NCBI GenBank assembly: GCA_963931865.1 | Contig: OZ007508.1 | Span: 14,816,781 to 14,880,780 of the forward strand | Reading direction: 5' to 3' | DNA: 64,000 nt | From: Axinella damicornis | Taxonomy: Eukaryota; Porifera; Demospongiae; Axinellida; Axinellidae | Shown: positions 34,400 through 43,090 of the stretch, in pieces | How positions within the stretch are numbered: position 1 is the stretch's first letter | Layout of the letters: each line of letters starts with the position of its first letter | The notes under the pieces: model-generated | What the model was told of the DNA's origin: nothing | Database searches by the model: none | The model's input: the letters and a program-made list of their open reading frames with translations, nothing else | Translations under genes and position numbers: made by a program

Positions 34400-35409
34400 C
34401 AGTTGCTCCTGTAACTCTGGTTGAACACCCTGCGACAGGCCGCAAGCTGCATGGTTTTGTTGATATTGAGGACACTGGGTCCCGAGCGGCTGACGCGCAT
34501 TCGTACCTGCTGTCCCGGCTGGATTTCACGTTCTCGTTCGCCGTCGAACGCCAGTACACACGGACCTTCAAATTCAATCACATCGTCGAAAGACAGGACC
34601 TCGATTTTCCTGACACTCAGCGTTTCATAGAGTCCCGGCGCAATCGGCGCGTGTACCTTGTGTCGGCCTCTCGGACCCAGCGTCATATACAGTCCCGCAT
34701 CATCCTGTTCCGGCAGTGGACGTATCAACCCCCCCACCGAGGTCATGCCCACGGCAGAAGGTTCCGCCCGGGTCAGCAGTATTCTCCGAATGGCGTTTCC
34801 ATCCAGCAGCGCCCGACTGCCGATGAATTGATCGCACGTCACCACGGCATCAATCAGAGCAATATCCGGGTTCTCTCCCTCAATCTCCACATCAATAATC
34901 TTCACCGGCACGGCCACTTCTTCAAGGCTGACGGCACCCGCCGCCACCACACCCAGAGCCGCACCGGCGATAGTGGCTTCCGACATTTCCGGAAACACGT
35001 TATTGGTGCCTGTTGAAATGGGCAGCAGCACCGCCTCTCTCCATCCTTTGACAAATGCCCGACTGGTGCCGTCGCCTCCCAGGATCAGGGTGACGACGGG
35101 ATTATGCTGTTTCAGGTTGCGTGCGCCCTGGATCGTATCCAGGACCGAGGAGGTCTGAAGGCAGGGAACCCTGATAGCATCAAACTGCTCACCCATCTCT
35201 GCCAGTTCATCCAGTGCCCCGCCAGCGATGTTGTGCGAGTCATCCAGCCAGGCGAACTGGTCAGCACCGGTGTTGATGGCCCCGGAGAGCGCCCTGCGGA
35301 TAATGGCGCACTTTTCACGGTTGTCGAACACGGAGGCCCGCGCCACCAGGCGACGCACGTCCTTTCCGGAAGCGGGGTTGGCGACAATACCAAGGGGCTG
35401 CGCTGTCAC
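34399..35409 (-). CDS. acoX: AcoX-like ATP-NAD kinase family protein
   Basis: A 336-residue protein starting at GTG. GIVANPASGKDVRRLVA and LILGGDGTSRAFVKG match the NAD-kinase fold (GGDGT motif) in the divergent AcoX group. AcoX is found next to the acetoin dehydrogenase genes in several bacteria, yet its reaction is unknown. Its position between E1beta and E2 here is the main reason to call the complex acetoin-dehydrogenase-like rather than pyruvate or branched-chain. Confidence 0.8.
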   Translation of the reverse strand: MTAQPLGIVANPASGKDVRRLVARASVFDNREKCAIIRRALSGAINTGADQFAWLDDSHNIAGGALDELAEMGEQFDAIRVPCLQTSSVLDTIQGARNLKQHNPVVTLILGGDGTSRAFVKGWREAVLLPISTGTNNVFPEMSEATIAGAALGVVAAGAVSLEEVAVPVKIIDVEIEGENPDIALIDAVVTCDQFIGSRALLDGNAIRRILLTRAEPSAVGMTSVGGLIRPLPEQDDAGLYMTLGPRGRHKVHAPIAPGLYETLSVRKIEVLSFDDVIEFEGPCVLAFDGEREREIQPGQQVRMRVSRSGPSVLNINKTMQLAACRRVFNQSYRSN

Positions 35410-35436
35410 CGTTCAGGTCCTTCTCTTCGGGCGCGA

Positions 35437-36438
35437 TTACAGCGCCAGGGTTTCTTTGACCCTGGCGACAATCGAGTCCGCGTTCGGGATGTAAACCCGC
35501 TCAAGTGCGGGACTGAATGGGACCGGCGAAAAAGGCGCCGCCACTCGCATCACCGGCGCATCCAGATAGTCAAATGCTTCTTCCTGGATTTGTGCGGTGA
35601 TCTCGCCACCGATGCCGCCAAACTTCACGGCCTCGTGAACCACCAGGGCGCGGTGTGTCTTCCTGATAGAGCTGATGACGGTGTCCGTATCAAACGGTTG
35701 AACACTTCGAGCATCAATGACCTCGGCATCAATTCCCAGATCTTTCAGCCTGTCGACAGCCGCCATGGCCTCGTGCACCATTCGACCAAACGCGACGATG
35801 GTCAGATTGGCACCGGTACGGCGAATGCAGGCTTCACCCAGGGGCACCTGATAGCTGCCTTCCGGCACTTCCATTGTCATCGCCAGTGAAGCCTTGTTCA
35901 GCACAACAAACACCGGGTTGTCGTCGCGACAGGCTGCGATGATCATGCCCTTGGCGTCATAGGCATCCGACGGCATCACGACCTTCATGCCGGGCAGGTG
36001 AGCCAGCCAGGCTTCAAGACTCTGGGAATGCTGGGCGGCGAGGCTGCCACCGGCGCCACCCATGGTCAAAACGGTCACCGGCAGGGTTGCTTTGCCACCG
36101 AACATGAAGCGCATCTTCGCCATCTGGTTGGCAACCTCATCCATGCACTCGCCAATAAAATCCATGAACATCAGGTCAATGATCGGTCGACAGCCGGTTG
36201 CTGAAGCGCCCACACCCAGACCCATAATCCCCTTCTCGGAAATCGGGGTATCAATCACCCGGTCGGAGCCGAATTCATCCAGAAGGCCGACGCAATAACC
36301 ATACACACTGCCCGCGACCGCAACGTCTTCGCCGGCGATAAATGCATCTTTCTGCTCGCGCAGAACCTCACGGATGCCTTCGTTGATCGCCATGACATAA
36401 GGCAGTTCTCTCGCTTGTGGTGTTGCAGCTTCAGACAT
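35437..36438 (-). CDS. 2-oxoacid dehydrogenase E1 beta subunit
   Basis: A 333-residue transketolase-like subunit. IAGEDVAVAGSVYG, PISEKGIMGLGVGASATGCRPI and AQHSQSLEAWLAHLPGMKVVMPSDAYDAKG are characteristic of E1beta. The C-terminal domain contains VIDARSVQPFDTDTV. It pairs with the alpha subunit in the ThDP-dependent decarboxylation step. ATG 36438 is preceded by AGGGAG inside the alpha gene, with a one-base gap between the two genes. Confidence 0.92.
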   Translation of the reverse strand: MSEAATPQARELPYVMAINEGIREVLREQKDAFIAGEDVAVAGSVYGYCVGLLDEFGSDRVIDTPISEKGIMGLGVGASATGCRPIIDLMFMDFIGECMDEVANQMAKMRFMFGGKATLPVTVLTMGGAGGSLAAQHSQSLEAWLAHLPGMKVVMPSDAYDAKGMIIAACRDDNPVFVVLNKASLAMTMEVPEGSYQVPLGEACIRRTGANLTIVAFGRMVHEAMAAVDRLKDLGIDAEVIDARSVQPFDTDTVISSIRKTHRALVVHEAVKFGGIGGEITAQIQEEAFDYLDAPVMRVAAPFSPVPFSPALERVYIPNADSIVARVKETLAL

Positions 36439-36439
36439 C

Positions 36440-37534
36440 TCAGGCTCCCTGTTCGTTGTATACATTGTCGAGCAGTGTTTCCGGTTCGGGATAGGGGGAT
36501 TCATTGGCGAAGGCAATGGCCTCTTCAATGTCCCTGTTTACCGCCGCATGAACAGCATTGACCTTCTTGCGGGTCATGACACCCAGTTGAAGCAGACGTT
36601 TTTCATATGACTGAATCGCATCTTTCTTTTTCCACGCCTCAACTTCCTCGTCAGCCCGATAGTTGAGACCCATACCACGCACCCCGACATGGTCATAATA
36701 ACGGTAGGTCTTGCATTCCAGCAGGGTCGGCCCACCGCCCTTGCGGGCACGTTCGATGGCTTCTCCGGCAGCTTCATAAACTGCCATTACGTCCATGCCA
36801 TCGCAGATCACACCCGGCATACCATAGCCGGCGGCACGGTCCGCCACGTCAATGATCACCTGATGACGCGCCTGGGCTGTGTATTCACCGTAGCCATTGT
36901 TTTCACAGACGAAGATACAGGGCAGCTTGTAGAGCGCGGCCATATTCGCCGCCTCATGCACACTGCCTTCATTGGAAGCACCATCACCAAAGAAAGCGAC
37001 GGCAACATGCTTGTTCTTTTTGAACTTGTTGGAGAAGGCCGCGCCCATGGCAATGGGTGGCCCACCACCGACAATGCCGTTAGCGCCCAGCATACCCAGG
37101 TCCATGTTGGAGATGTGCATGCTGCCACCCTTACCCTTGCAGTAGCCGGTGGCTCGACCGAACAGTTCGGCAAACATCGGTTTGAATTCTCCGCCCTTGG
37201 CAACCAGGTGACCATGGCCGCGGTGGGTCGAGGTAATCCAGTCCTGATTGGAAAGATGCTGCATGACGCCCGCTGCGACGGCTTCCTGGCCGACGTACAG
37301 GTGCAGAGCACCTGGAATCTTGCCGTCTTCCATCATCTTGCCGGCGCTTTCTTCAAAGCGGCGGATACGCACCATCTTCAGATGCAGTTCCTGAAGCACT
37401 TTATCGGAGGGACCCCGGGCGGCCCGGGCAGGCGCTTTTTTTGCTTTAGCGGCTGCTTTTCCCGCCCTGGCTACCGTCTTCTTCCTCGCACTTGCAGCCT
37501 TTTTTTTCGCCGGTGGTTTCTTTTTCGCTACCAA
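36440..37534 (-). CDS. 2-oxoacid dehydrogenase E1 alpha subunit with Lys/Ala-rich tail
   Basis: A 364-residue ThDP enzyme subunit. The catalytic part starts near residue 42 (SDKVLQELHLKMVRIRRFEE). The cofactor motif is GDGASNEGS...CENNGYG (GDG to NN), and the STHRGHGH and GKGGSMH stretches match acetoin/pyruvate E1alpha. The first 41 residues are almost only Lys, Ala, Arg and Pro, a histone-H1-like tail that is not part of the usual E1alpha fold. It is the first gene of the operon, read leftward from about 37535. Confidence 0.92.
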   Translation of the reverse strand: MVAKKKPPAKKKAASARKKTVARAGKAAAKAKKAPARAARGPSDKVLQELHLKMVRIRRFEESAGKMMEDGKIPGALHLYVGQEAVAAGVMQHLSNQDWITSTHRGHGHLVAKGGEFKPMFAELFGRATGYCKGKGGSMHISNMDLGMLGANGIVGGGPPIAMGAAFSNKFKKNKHVAVAFFGDGASNEGSVHEAANMAALYKLPCIFVCENNGYGEYTAQARHQVIIDVADRAAGYGMPGVICDGMDVMAVYEAAGEAIERARKGGGPTLLECKTYRYYDHVGVRGMGLNYRADEEVEAWKKKDAIQSYEKRLLQLGVMTRKKVNAVHAAVNRDIEEAIAFANESPYPEPETLLDNVYNEQGA

Positions 37535-37630
37535 AAAATCTCTCCCTTATCTTCCCCGATTGAACGAATGGTAAATGCCAGGCTGAGGCGTGACTATAAC
37601 GTAACAGATGCGCGTCAAACACGTATCTAC

Positions 37631-37771
37631 GGAAACTCTGAATAATGCCTTTTTCCGCGATAGCTGCGTTAGACTCGTCCTCGAAACATCGGAAAATTAA
37701 AGCGTTTTTACGATTTTCTGCGGGCGCGTCTGCCTTGCTCTCACGAAAAAATTCTATTATTCAGAGCTTCC
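37631..37771. mobile_element. 141-bp MITE-like element
   Basis: Inverted ends of 16 bp: left GGAAACTCTGAATAAT (37631-37646), right ATTATTCAGAGCTTCC (37756-37771), one mismatch. The same four bases, CTAC, flank it on both sides (37627-37630 and 37772-37775), as in target-site duplications of 4 bp. The interior has no gene. The pattern suggests a non-autonomous relative of an IS5-like element. It lies in the divergent promoter region between the E1alpha operon and the Rieske operon. Confidence 0.75.
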
Positions 37772-37874
37772 CTACCACCAGCTTCAGCTTCAGGGGGCAG
37801 GTTTTGTAACACGTTGCAATGCCAATATCCAGCCGATAGGCTTGACCGACGGCGAGCCAACAGGACCAGCAAAC

Positions 37875-39128
37875 ATGGGCATAAGCGAAGCGCAGATTTC
37901 CACGATCAAACGTCTGATGGAATATGAGGCTGCCAGAACCGAACCACCCGTCGGCTTTCCGAACCTGCCGGACATCCCTGCGGGCAGATACATTGACCAG
38001 CGATTCTTTGAACTGGAGAAAGAACACCTGTGGCGCAAATCCTGGTTGTTTGCCGCGCATATCGACGAGGTTCCAGACCCGGGCTGCTATATGCTCTGGG
38101 AGAATGCCGGTCAGCCGGTCATTATCGTTCATGGTGATGACGGTGAGATTTACGCCCACTACAACACCTGCCGACACCGGGGCGCACCGGTTGTCACAGA
38201 GAAAAAAGGCCGCCGTAGCAGACTCACATGCAGGTATCACGGCTGGACCTACACGCATCAGGGCGAACTGGTGTCGGTACGTGACCCGGAAGACTTCCGG
38301 GATCTGGACTTCTCATGCCGCGCCCTGATCCCAATTCGCTGCGAGCGCTTCGGCAACCTGATTTTCGTGAACTTTGATGACAACTGCATCAGCCTGAGCG
38401 AGTATCTCGGCCCCATTGCCGGGGAGTGGGATGAGTTCCAGATGGACAGCTTACGCCTCGCCGCACGCCACACTTTCGTCCTGAACTGCAACTGGAAGAT
38501 CGCCATGGAGGCCAACACCGAGGTCTACCACGTCAAGAGCATCCATCCGTCGACCGTCGCGCCTGCGTTGGATGATCGACGCAACGTAAACACCTTTTAC
38601 CCTAACGGCCACGGAAGAATGATTGCACCGAGACCGAAAGGCGGCAATATGCAGTCGGCCATTGAACTACCTGAACTGCCCGAAATCGAAACCGTGGGTG
38701 AACTTGGCAGAACCTGCACCCAGTCTTACGGTATCTTCCCGAACTGGGTGTCACCGCTCAGCCATCGTGCAGTGCCGCCCCTGCTGTTCTGGCCACTGGC
38801 GATTGACAAGACACTGTTTGAGGTCTGGACCATGGCACCGGACTGGGGCGACGGTGAAGGGCCGGATTACTGGACGGAAAACAACGGCGAACGCCTGACT
38901 CAGGTCCTCCTTGAAGATACCGAGTTTGGTGTCTGGATTCAGAAGTCCATGGAATCCTATGGCTTCCGCAGCGTCCCCCTTTCCTACCAGGAGGCGCGCA
39001 TCTACCACTGGAACCAGCAGGCTGATCGGGTCATCGGTATTGAGAATATCCCACCGGAACTGCGCGTTGAGCAGGTGATCGGCGACGAGTGGATGTATCC
39101 CAACGACCCCAGGGTCGCTTACGCCTGA
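37875..39128 (+). CDS. Rieske ring-hydroxylating oxygenase, large subunit
   Basis: A 417-residue oxygenase alpha subunit from ATG 37875; a TTG in frame at 37842 is an alternative. CRHRGAPVV (Cys-x-His) and CRYHGW (Cys-x-x-His) bind the Rieske 2Fe-2S cluster. NWKIAMEANTEVYHVKSIH holds the mononuclear-iron His residues. Such enzymes hydroxylate aromatic rings or N-methyl groups. No reductase or small subunit is next to it, so the electron donor must be elsewhere. The MITE lies in its upstream region. Confidence 0.9.
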   Translation: MGISEAQISTIKRLMEYEAARTEPPVGFPNLPDIPAGRYIDQRFFELEKEHLWRKSWLFAAHIDEVPDPGCYMLWENAGQPVIIVHGDDGEIYAHYNTCRHRGAPVVTEKKGRRSRLTCRYHGWTYTHQGELVSVRDPEDFRDLDFSCRALIPIRCERFGNLIFVNFDDNCISLSEYLGPIAGEWDEFQMDSLRLAARHTFVLNCNWKIAMEANTEVYHVKSIHPSTVAPALDDRRNVNTFYPNGHGRMIAPRPKGGNMQSAIELPELPEIETVGELGRTCTQSYGIFPNWVSPLSHRAVPPLLFWPLAIDKTLFEVWTMAPDWGDGEGPDYWTENNGERLTQVLLEDTEFGVWIQKSMESYGFRSVPLSYQEARIYHWNQQADRVIGIENIPPELRVEQVIGDEWMYPNDPRVAYA

Positions 39129-39222
39129 CCTGCCCGCCTGTCATCAGCGGAACGATTTGGTCCGATCCTGGCCTGCTGGTATGCTCCCCCCGATGTCAGC
39201 CTGCCTCAGCGGAGAAAACCGA

Positions 39223-39813
39223 GTGACAAGAATACGAAAGCTGGAAGTTGATGAGTGGGACCCGGAACTGCGCGAAATGGCCCGCGCAGATTCCGCAACG
39301 GCTCTGGAACAGGGTCTCACCCGAATGTTCGCGCACACACCCGAAATCACCAAGGGCATGATGACTTTCGCCGGGGCACTCAAGGCACATCGGGAACTTC
39401 CCGAACGCCTGGTGGAACTGGTTCGGCTGCGCATTGCCTTTCACAACCAGTGTCGTAGCTGCATGGCCATCCGCTATGAGGATGCCATCGCCGATGGACT
39501 CACAGAAGACCTGGTCTGCTCACTGGAGAAACCCATGGCAGCGGATGATCTGACGGAAGCCGAAAAGATCGCGATCCGCTACGGCGAACTGATGGCCACC
39601 AACCACCTGGCGGTTGATGACGACCTTTACCATGAACTCGGCGGGCACTTTACCGAGAGCCAGATCGTGGAACTGGGCATAACCGTGGCTTTCTTCCTGG
39701 GATTTGGCCGACTGGCAGCAACCTGGCATATGGTTGAAGAACTGCCGGAGAGGTTTCAGTCAGAAAACGGCCCGATAACCCCCTGGGGAGAAGAGTCCAT
39801 TCGGGTCCGATAG
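39223..39813 (+). CDS. carboxymuconolactone decarboxylase (AhpD-like) family protein
   Basis: A 196-residue protein from GTG 39223 (CGGAG upstream); ATG 39193 and 39157 are longer options. LVELVRLRIAFHNQCRSCMAIRYEDA carries the redox C-x-x-C and His of the AhpD fold, and a second all-helical half follows (TEAEKIAIRYGELMAT). Such proteins act as peroxidase helpers or decarboxylases. It sits between the Rieske enzyme and a kinase. Confidence 0.82.
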   Translation: MTRIRKLEVDEWDPELREMARADSATALEQGLTRMFAHTPEITKGMMTFAGALKAHRELPERLVELVRLRIAFHNQCRSCMAIRYEDAIADGLTEDLVCSLEKPMAADDLTEAEKIAIRYGELMATNHLAVDDDLYHELGGHFTESQIVELGITVAFFLGFGRLAATWHMVEELPERFQSENGPITPWGEESIRVR

Positions 39814-39815
39814 CC

Positions 39816-40865
39816 TTGTCTTCGTTTCCCCAAAAACCCGAGGACCTCACGGCGGAATGGCTCGGCGAGCAACTGGGCTGCAAGGTCACAGACTTCACGG
39901 TAGAACGTCTCGGGGAGGGTGGCGGTTTACTTGGCCTGGTCACCCGCGTGCACCTTGATGGCGATGGCGCACTCAAAACGCTGATCGCCAAGTTTCCTTC
40001 CGAAGCCGAGGAAAACCGTTTCGTTGCCACCACCTACGACATGTATGGTCGGGAGTATCGCTTTTATACCCAGGTGGCATCGAATGTGCCGATTCGTGCG
40101 CCCGAGTGCTACCACGCCGGGTTTACCGAAGAAAACTCGGACTTTGTGCTGCTTCTGGAAGATCTGCAGGGCTACCAGCTTGGCGATCAGGTGGCGGGAT
40201 GCACCCTGGAACAAGCGCATCGGGTGGTCAACGACCTGGCGGCACTGCATGGTTCAACCTGGCGGCCGGGCCCGGAGATTCAGATCAACCGACACGACAT
40301 GCCCTACCAGAGGGAAGGCATGGTCAGCGGTTTCGACGCTGGGTGGCCGGGTGTGCTGGAAAATTTCAGTGACATTCTGAAGGCCGAACTGACCAGAGAT
40401 GACATCAATCTACTGGCCACCATACCGGAGCATGTGAGCCGCTTGCTCGACAAGATTCACGACGGTCCACTGGTGATCGCCCACGGTGATGTGCGCCTGG
40501 ACAACATCTTCTTTTCGGAAAGGGGTAACGCCCTGGTGGACTATCAGGCCGTGTGCAAGGCAGCGCCGGAGCACGACCTTTCCTACTTTGTCACCCAGAG
40601 CCTGCCGGACGACATACGACGCGCGGAGGACTGGGTCGCCGTTTATCACCGACTCCTGACCCGCGATGGCATTGACTATGATCTTTCACTCAGCCGGGAG
40701 CGGTTTCGCTACTGCACACTCTACTTTGTCTGTTATGCCGTTATCATTGCCGGCACACTGGACCAGGCCAACGAACGGGGGCGCAGGCTGGCAGCGACAC
40801 TGCTGGCCTACTCCCTGCGCAGCATCAAAGAACTGAACGCATTTGAACTCATCAGACAGGATTGA
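39816..40865 (+). CDS. phosphotransferase family protein (APH/EcKinase-like)
   Basis: A 349-residue kinase-like protein, probably from TTG 39816, two bases after the upstream stop codon. VIAHGDVRLDNIFF is the catalytic loop and VDYQ the metal-binding motif. LLEDLQGYQLGDQV in the N-lobe hinge resembles the EcKinase/DUF1679 group that phosphorylates steroids or similar small molecules. It is co-directional with the Rieske and SDR genes. Confidence 0.82.
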   Translation: MSSFPQKPEDLTAEWLGEQLGCKVTDFTVERLGEGGGLLGLVTRVHLDGDGALKTLIAKFPSEAEENRFVATTYDMYGREYRFYTQVASNVPIRAPECYHAGFTEENSDFVLLLEDLQGYQLGDQVAGCTLEQAHRVVNDLAALHGSTWRPGPEIQINRHDMPYQREGMVSGFDAGWPGVLENFSDILKAELTRDDINLLATIPEHVSRLLDKIHDGPLVIAHGDVRLDNIFFSERGNALVDYQAVCKAAPEHDLSYFVTQSLPDDIRRAEDWVAVYHRLLTRDGIDYDLSLSRERFRYCTLYFVCYAVIIAGTLDQANERGRRLAATLLAYSLRSIKELNAFELIRQD

Positions 40866-40868
40866 ATC

Positions 40869-41648
40869 ATGCAGCTTGAAAATAAAGTCGCAGCCATCAC
40901 CGGTGGTTCCGCCGGTATCGGGCGCGGCATCGTCGAGGCATACCTCACGGAAGGCGCAAAGGTCACCATCATGGCCCGCAACGCTGACAGGGCGGAACAG
41001 ATGCTGGATGAAGTCGGCGCCGGAGACCGCCTTGTGTTTATCCGGGGGGACGCGACCAGTCAGAACGATATTGAAGGCTATATCGACAAAACCGTCGAGG
41101 CTTTTGGTTCCATTGACATCCTGGTGAACAACGCGGGCGGCGCCGGCAGCGATCTGCAACCGACGGTCAACCTGTCGGATGAAGAATTCGACCTGTGCAT
41201 GAAATGGAATGTGTACTCCACCTTCTGGGCAACGCGGCGCGCACTCAAGACCATGCTTGCCAACAAGTGGGGTCGCGTCATCAATATCTCATCCCAGGAA
41301 GGTAAGCACGGCAAGCCTGTCGTCACCGCTTATACCACCGCAAAACACGCCATCAACGGGATGACCAAGTCCATCGCGCGCGAGGTTGGCGAGGAAGGGA
41401 TCACGGTCAATGCGATCTGCCCCGGCCTCATCATGACCGATGTCGTCATGCGCACCGCACCGGATACCGCCAGGGCACTGGGTATGACCTTTGATGAGTT
41501 TATCGACTGGTTTACCTCAGAGACGGCGATCAAGCGTCCCAACAAGGTGGAAGAAGTCGCCGCCATGGCCGTGCTGCTGGCCGGCGAGGCGGGCGCGGGC
41601 ATTACCGGCGCCCAGCTCAGTGTGGACGGCGGCGCGACCCAGTACTGA
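40869..41648 (+). CDS. SDR family oxidoreductase
   Basis: A 259-residue SDR. TGGSAGIGRGI is the cofactor loop, NNAGGAG the structural motif, NISSQEG and AYTTAK supply Ser, Tyr and Lys, and SVDGGATQY is the C-terminus. It follows the kinase after 3 bases and closes the four-gene Rieske operon. It converges with the DDN-type gene. Confidence 0.9.
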   Translation: MQLENKVAAITGGSAGIGRGIVEAYLTEGAKVTIMARNADRAEQMLDEVGAGDRLVFIRGDATSQNDIEGYIDKTVEAFGSIDILVNNAGGAGSDLQPTVNLSDEEFDLCMKWNVYSTFWATRRALKTMLANKWGRVINISSQEGKHGKPVVTAYTTAKHAINGMTKSIAREVGEEGITVNAICPGLIMTDVVMRTAPDTARALGMTFDEFIDWFTSETAIKRPNKVEEVAAMAVLLAGEAGAGITGAQLSVDGGATQY

Positions 41649-41654
41649 GCATTA

Positions 41655-42107
41655 CTAGCTACAGATAAAGACCGGTATGTTCCTGTCCGTTCTGCCCTGG
41701 TACGCCTGGTAGGGCGGATAGTATTCACAGCAGATTGGCCACACCTCTGCCTTCTCCTCATCCGTCGCCAGACGGGCCGTCATCGGCGTGGTTTCCCCTT
41801 TGAAGGTAATTCGCACCTCCGGGTGTTTCATCAGGTTGTGATACCAGACCGGGTGCTTCGGCGCCCCGCCCTGGGACCCCACCAGCAAAAAACCATCCTG
41901 ATAGGGAACATACATCACGGGAATCGTGATGATCCTGCCGGACCTGGCGCCGGTCATCTCCACCAGGATAATCGGCCCGCCTGCCGCTTCACTAAACCAG
42001 CGACCCTTTGAGGTCTTGTAAACGAAGACGTTGATCTTCGTGAACAGTTTCAGAAACCACCTTGGCGGTGGCGATCCTTTATCCGTTTTGTCGGTTGCGT
42101 CATTCAT
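41655..42107 (-). CDS. DDN-type nitroreductase/deazaflavin-dependent oxidoreductase family
   Basis: A 150-residue protein. VEMTGARSGRIITIPVMY and FLLVGSQGGAPKHPVWYHNLMKHPEVRI are the family signature (split-barrel flavin fold). Actinobacterial members use F420; a gammaproteobacterial copy may use F420 or another flavin. Its ATG overlaps a TGA stop at 42104-42106 that belongs to a fragment of acyl-CoA ligase, showing that it was once the second gene of the operon now starting at 46733. Confidence 0.85.
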   Translation of the reverse strand: MNDATDKTDKGSPPPRWFLKLFTKINVFVYKTSKGRWFSEAAGGPIILVEMTGARSGRIITIPVMYVPYQDGFLLVGSQGGAPKHPVWYHNLMKHPEVRITFKGETTPMTARLATDEEKAEVWPICCEYYPPYQAYQGRTDRNIPVFICS

Positions 42108-42244
42108 TGCAATCTCTCCTCTCTCAATGCCTTACGGCGCACCTTGCCGGCATCGTCTCGCAGCGGCTCGGCAGAAAATTCCACGGTGCGGGGAATTTTA
42201 TAGCGGACAAGTCGCTCCGACAAATGTGCCAGCAGCGTTTCTTC
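42040..42244. repeat. direct repeat copy A (DDN start plus ligase 3' fragment)
   Basis: Near-identical to 43174-43378 and 45221-45425. It holds the first 22-23 codons of the intact DDN gene and the last ~46 codons of the acyl-CoA ligase, and ends abruptly at GTTTCTTC where cassette 1 begins. A few single-base differences set A apart from B and C. Confidence 0.9.
42104..42244 (-). pseudogene. 3' fragment of acyl-CoA ligase, copy A
   Basis: About 46 C-terminal codons of the ligase at 45285-46733, with the original stop codon, and no start or catalytic core. Cassette 1 truncates it at 42244. Not functional. Confidence 0.85.
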
Positions 42245-42267
42245 TTGTCCTCCCCGACAGTTTATGC

Positions 42268-42307
42268 GCTCCTAACAGCTCCTAACAGCTTCTAACAGCT
42301 TCTAACA
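42268..42307. repeat. 10-bp tandem repeat, four copies
   Basis: GCTCCTAACA is repeated twice, then GCTTCTAACA twice, just inside the left end of cassette 1 and upstream of its gene. Cassette 2 lacks it and has a good -10 box at the matching place. Confidence 0.85.
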
Positions 42308-42313
42308 AACAGT

Positions 42314-42342
42314 TTGACAATTTTTGAAATTCGTTTTATCTT
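42314..42342 (+). promoter_or_regulatory. possible sigma70 promoter of the cassette 1 gene
   Basis: TTGACA (42314-42319), 17 bases, TATCTT (42337-42342). The transcript would begin at or next to ATG 42350, so the mRNA would be almost leaderless. Confidence 0.4.
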
Positions 42343-42349
42343 CAGGGAT

Positions 42350-43090
42350 ATGAAAATCATATTCATAACAATTTTAATCTTGTTTGCGCCTTATCCTGCC
42401 TTGGCAAAAATGACTTTTTGTGATTTTGAAAAAACCGGAATGTTATCAAGTATGTTTGGCAGTCTTTATTATGTGCTGACGGAGGAAGAATTTAATTATG
42501 TTGATGAAACTTATTTTAAATTGACAAATGGTGAAATGCAAGATTGCTCTGCATTAGATCCTTATATACATAAAATTAATGCTCTAGCCTATTATGAATA
42601 TGAAGGAGATCTGGATTTATTTCCACTCACAAATGAACTTTTTGCTCAATTCCCTAACTTGGAAGAAGTATACATTGAAACCAACCAATCCGAAATACCA
42701 GAAAATCTTTTTCATGGTCTTCCTCACTTAAAGTTTGTAGAAATTCGAGGAAATAATATTGAAACTTTGCCTACAGATCTTTTTAAACAAAATAATCAAC
42801 TTCTAAAGTTTGATATGCTCAGTGATTCTTTTAGAGGAGTATCTGACCCTAAATTTTTTCGAAACTTTCCTCTTATTGAAGTTTTAGGAATGCCAGTCAC
42901 TAGAGAAGACTTAATATGGCATGCTCCGAGTGATATTTGTATTCATAATAAGCATCTTAAAAGCATATCTCTAGGTTCTGGTTATCGTAGTAGAGCTCCA
43001 TCTTCTTGTTGTACTTCCGAATGGTTGGAAAGATTTAGAAAGTATGACAATACTGAAGGACGAAGTATAACTAGAAAATGTTCTAATTAA
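42350..43090 (+). CDS. secreted leucine-rich-repeat-like protein, cassette 1
   Basis: A 246-residue protein from ATG 42350 with a signal peptide (MKIIFITILILFAPYPALA). The mature part opens with an acidic, Cys-containing domain (FCDFEK, QDCSALDPYIHKI). Three to four leucine-rich-repeat-like units follow (about residues 105-180: LFAQFPNLEEVYIETN, LFHGLPHLKFVEIRGNN, LPTDLFKQNNQLLKFDM). The C-terminal Cys-rich cap holds SSCCTSEW and RKCSN. The gene is markedly AT-rich and its codon use differs from all neighbours, except its paralogue at 44190. Such proteins usually bind partners outside the cell; the role here is unknown. Confidence 0.75.
   Translation: MKIIFITILILFAPYPALAKMTFCDFEKTGMLSSMFGSLYYVLTEEEFNYVDETYFKLTNGEMQDCSALDPYIHKINALAYYEYEGDLDLFPLTNELFAQFPNLEEVYIETNQSEIPENLFHGLPHLKFVEIRGNNIETLPTDLFKQNNQLLKFDMLSDSFRGVSDPKFFRNFPLIEVLGMPVTREDLIWHAPSDICIHNKHLKSISLGSGYRSRAPSSCCTSEWLERFRKYDNTEGRSITRKCSN

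Noticed and set aside
36689..37645. 318-codon ORF antisense to E1 alpha
   Set aside because: Shadow frame; the E1 alpha ThDP motif is unambiguous on the minus strand.
42268..42307. Possible CRISPR array
   Set aside because: The repeats are 10 bp, directly adjacent and have no spacers.
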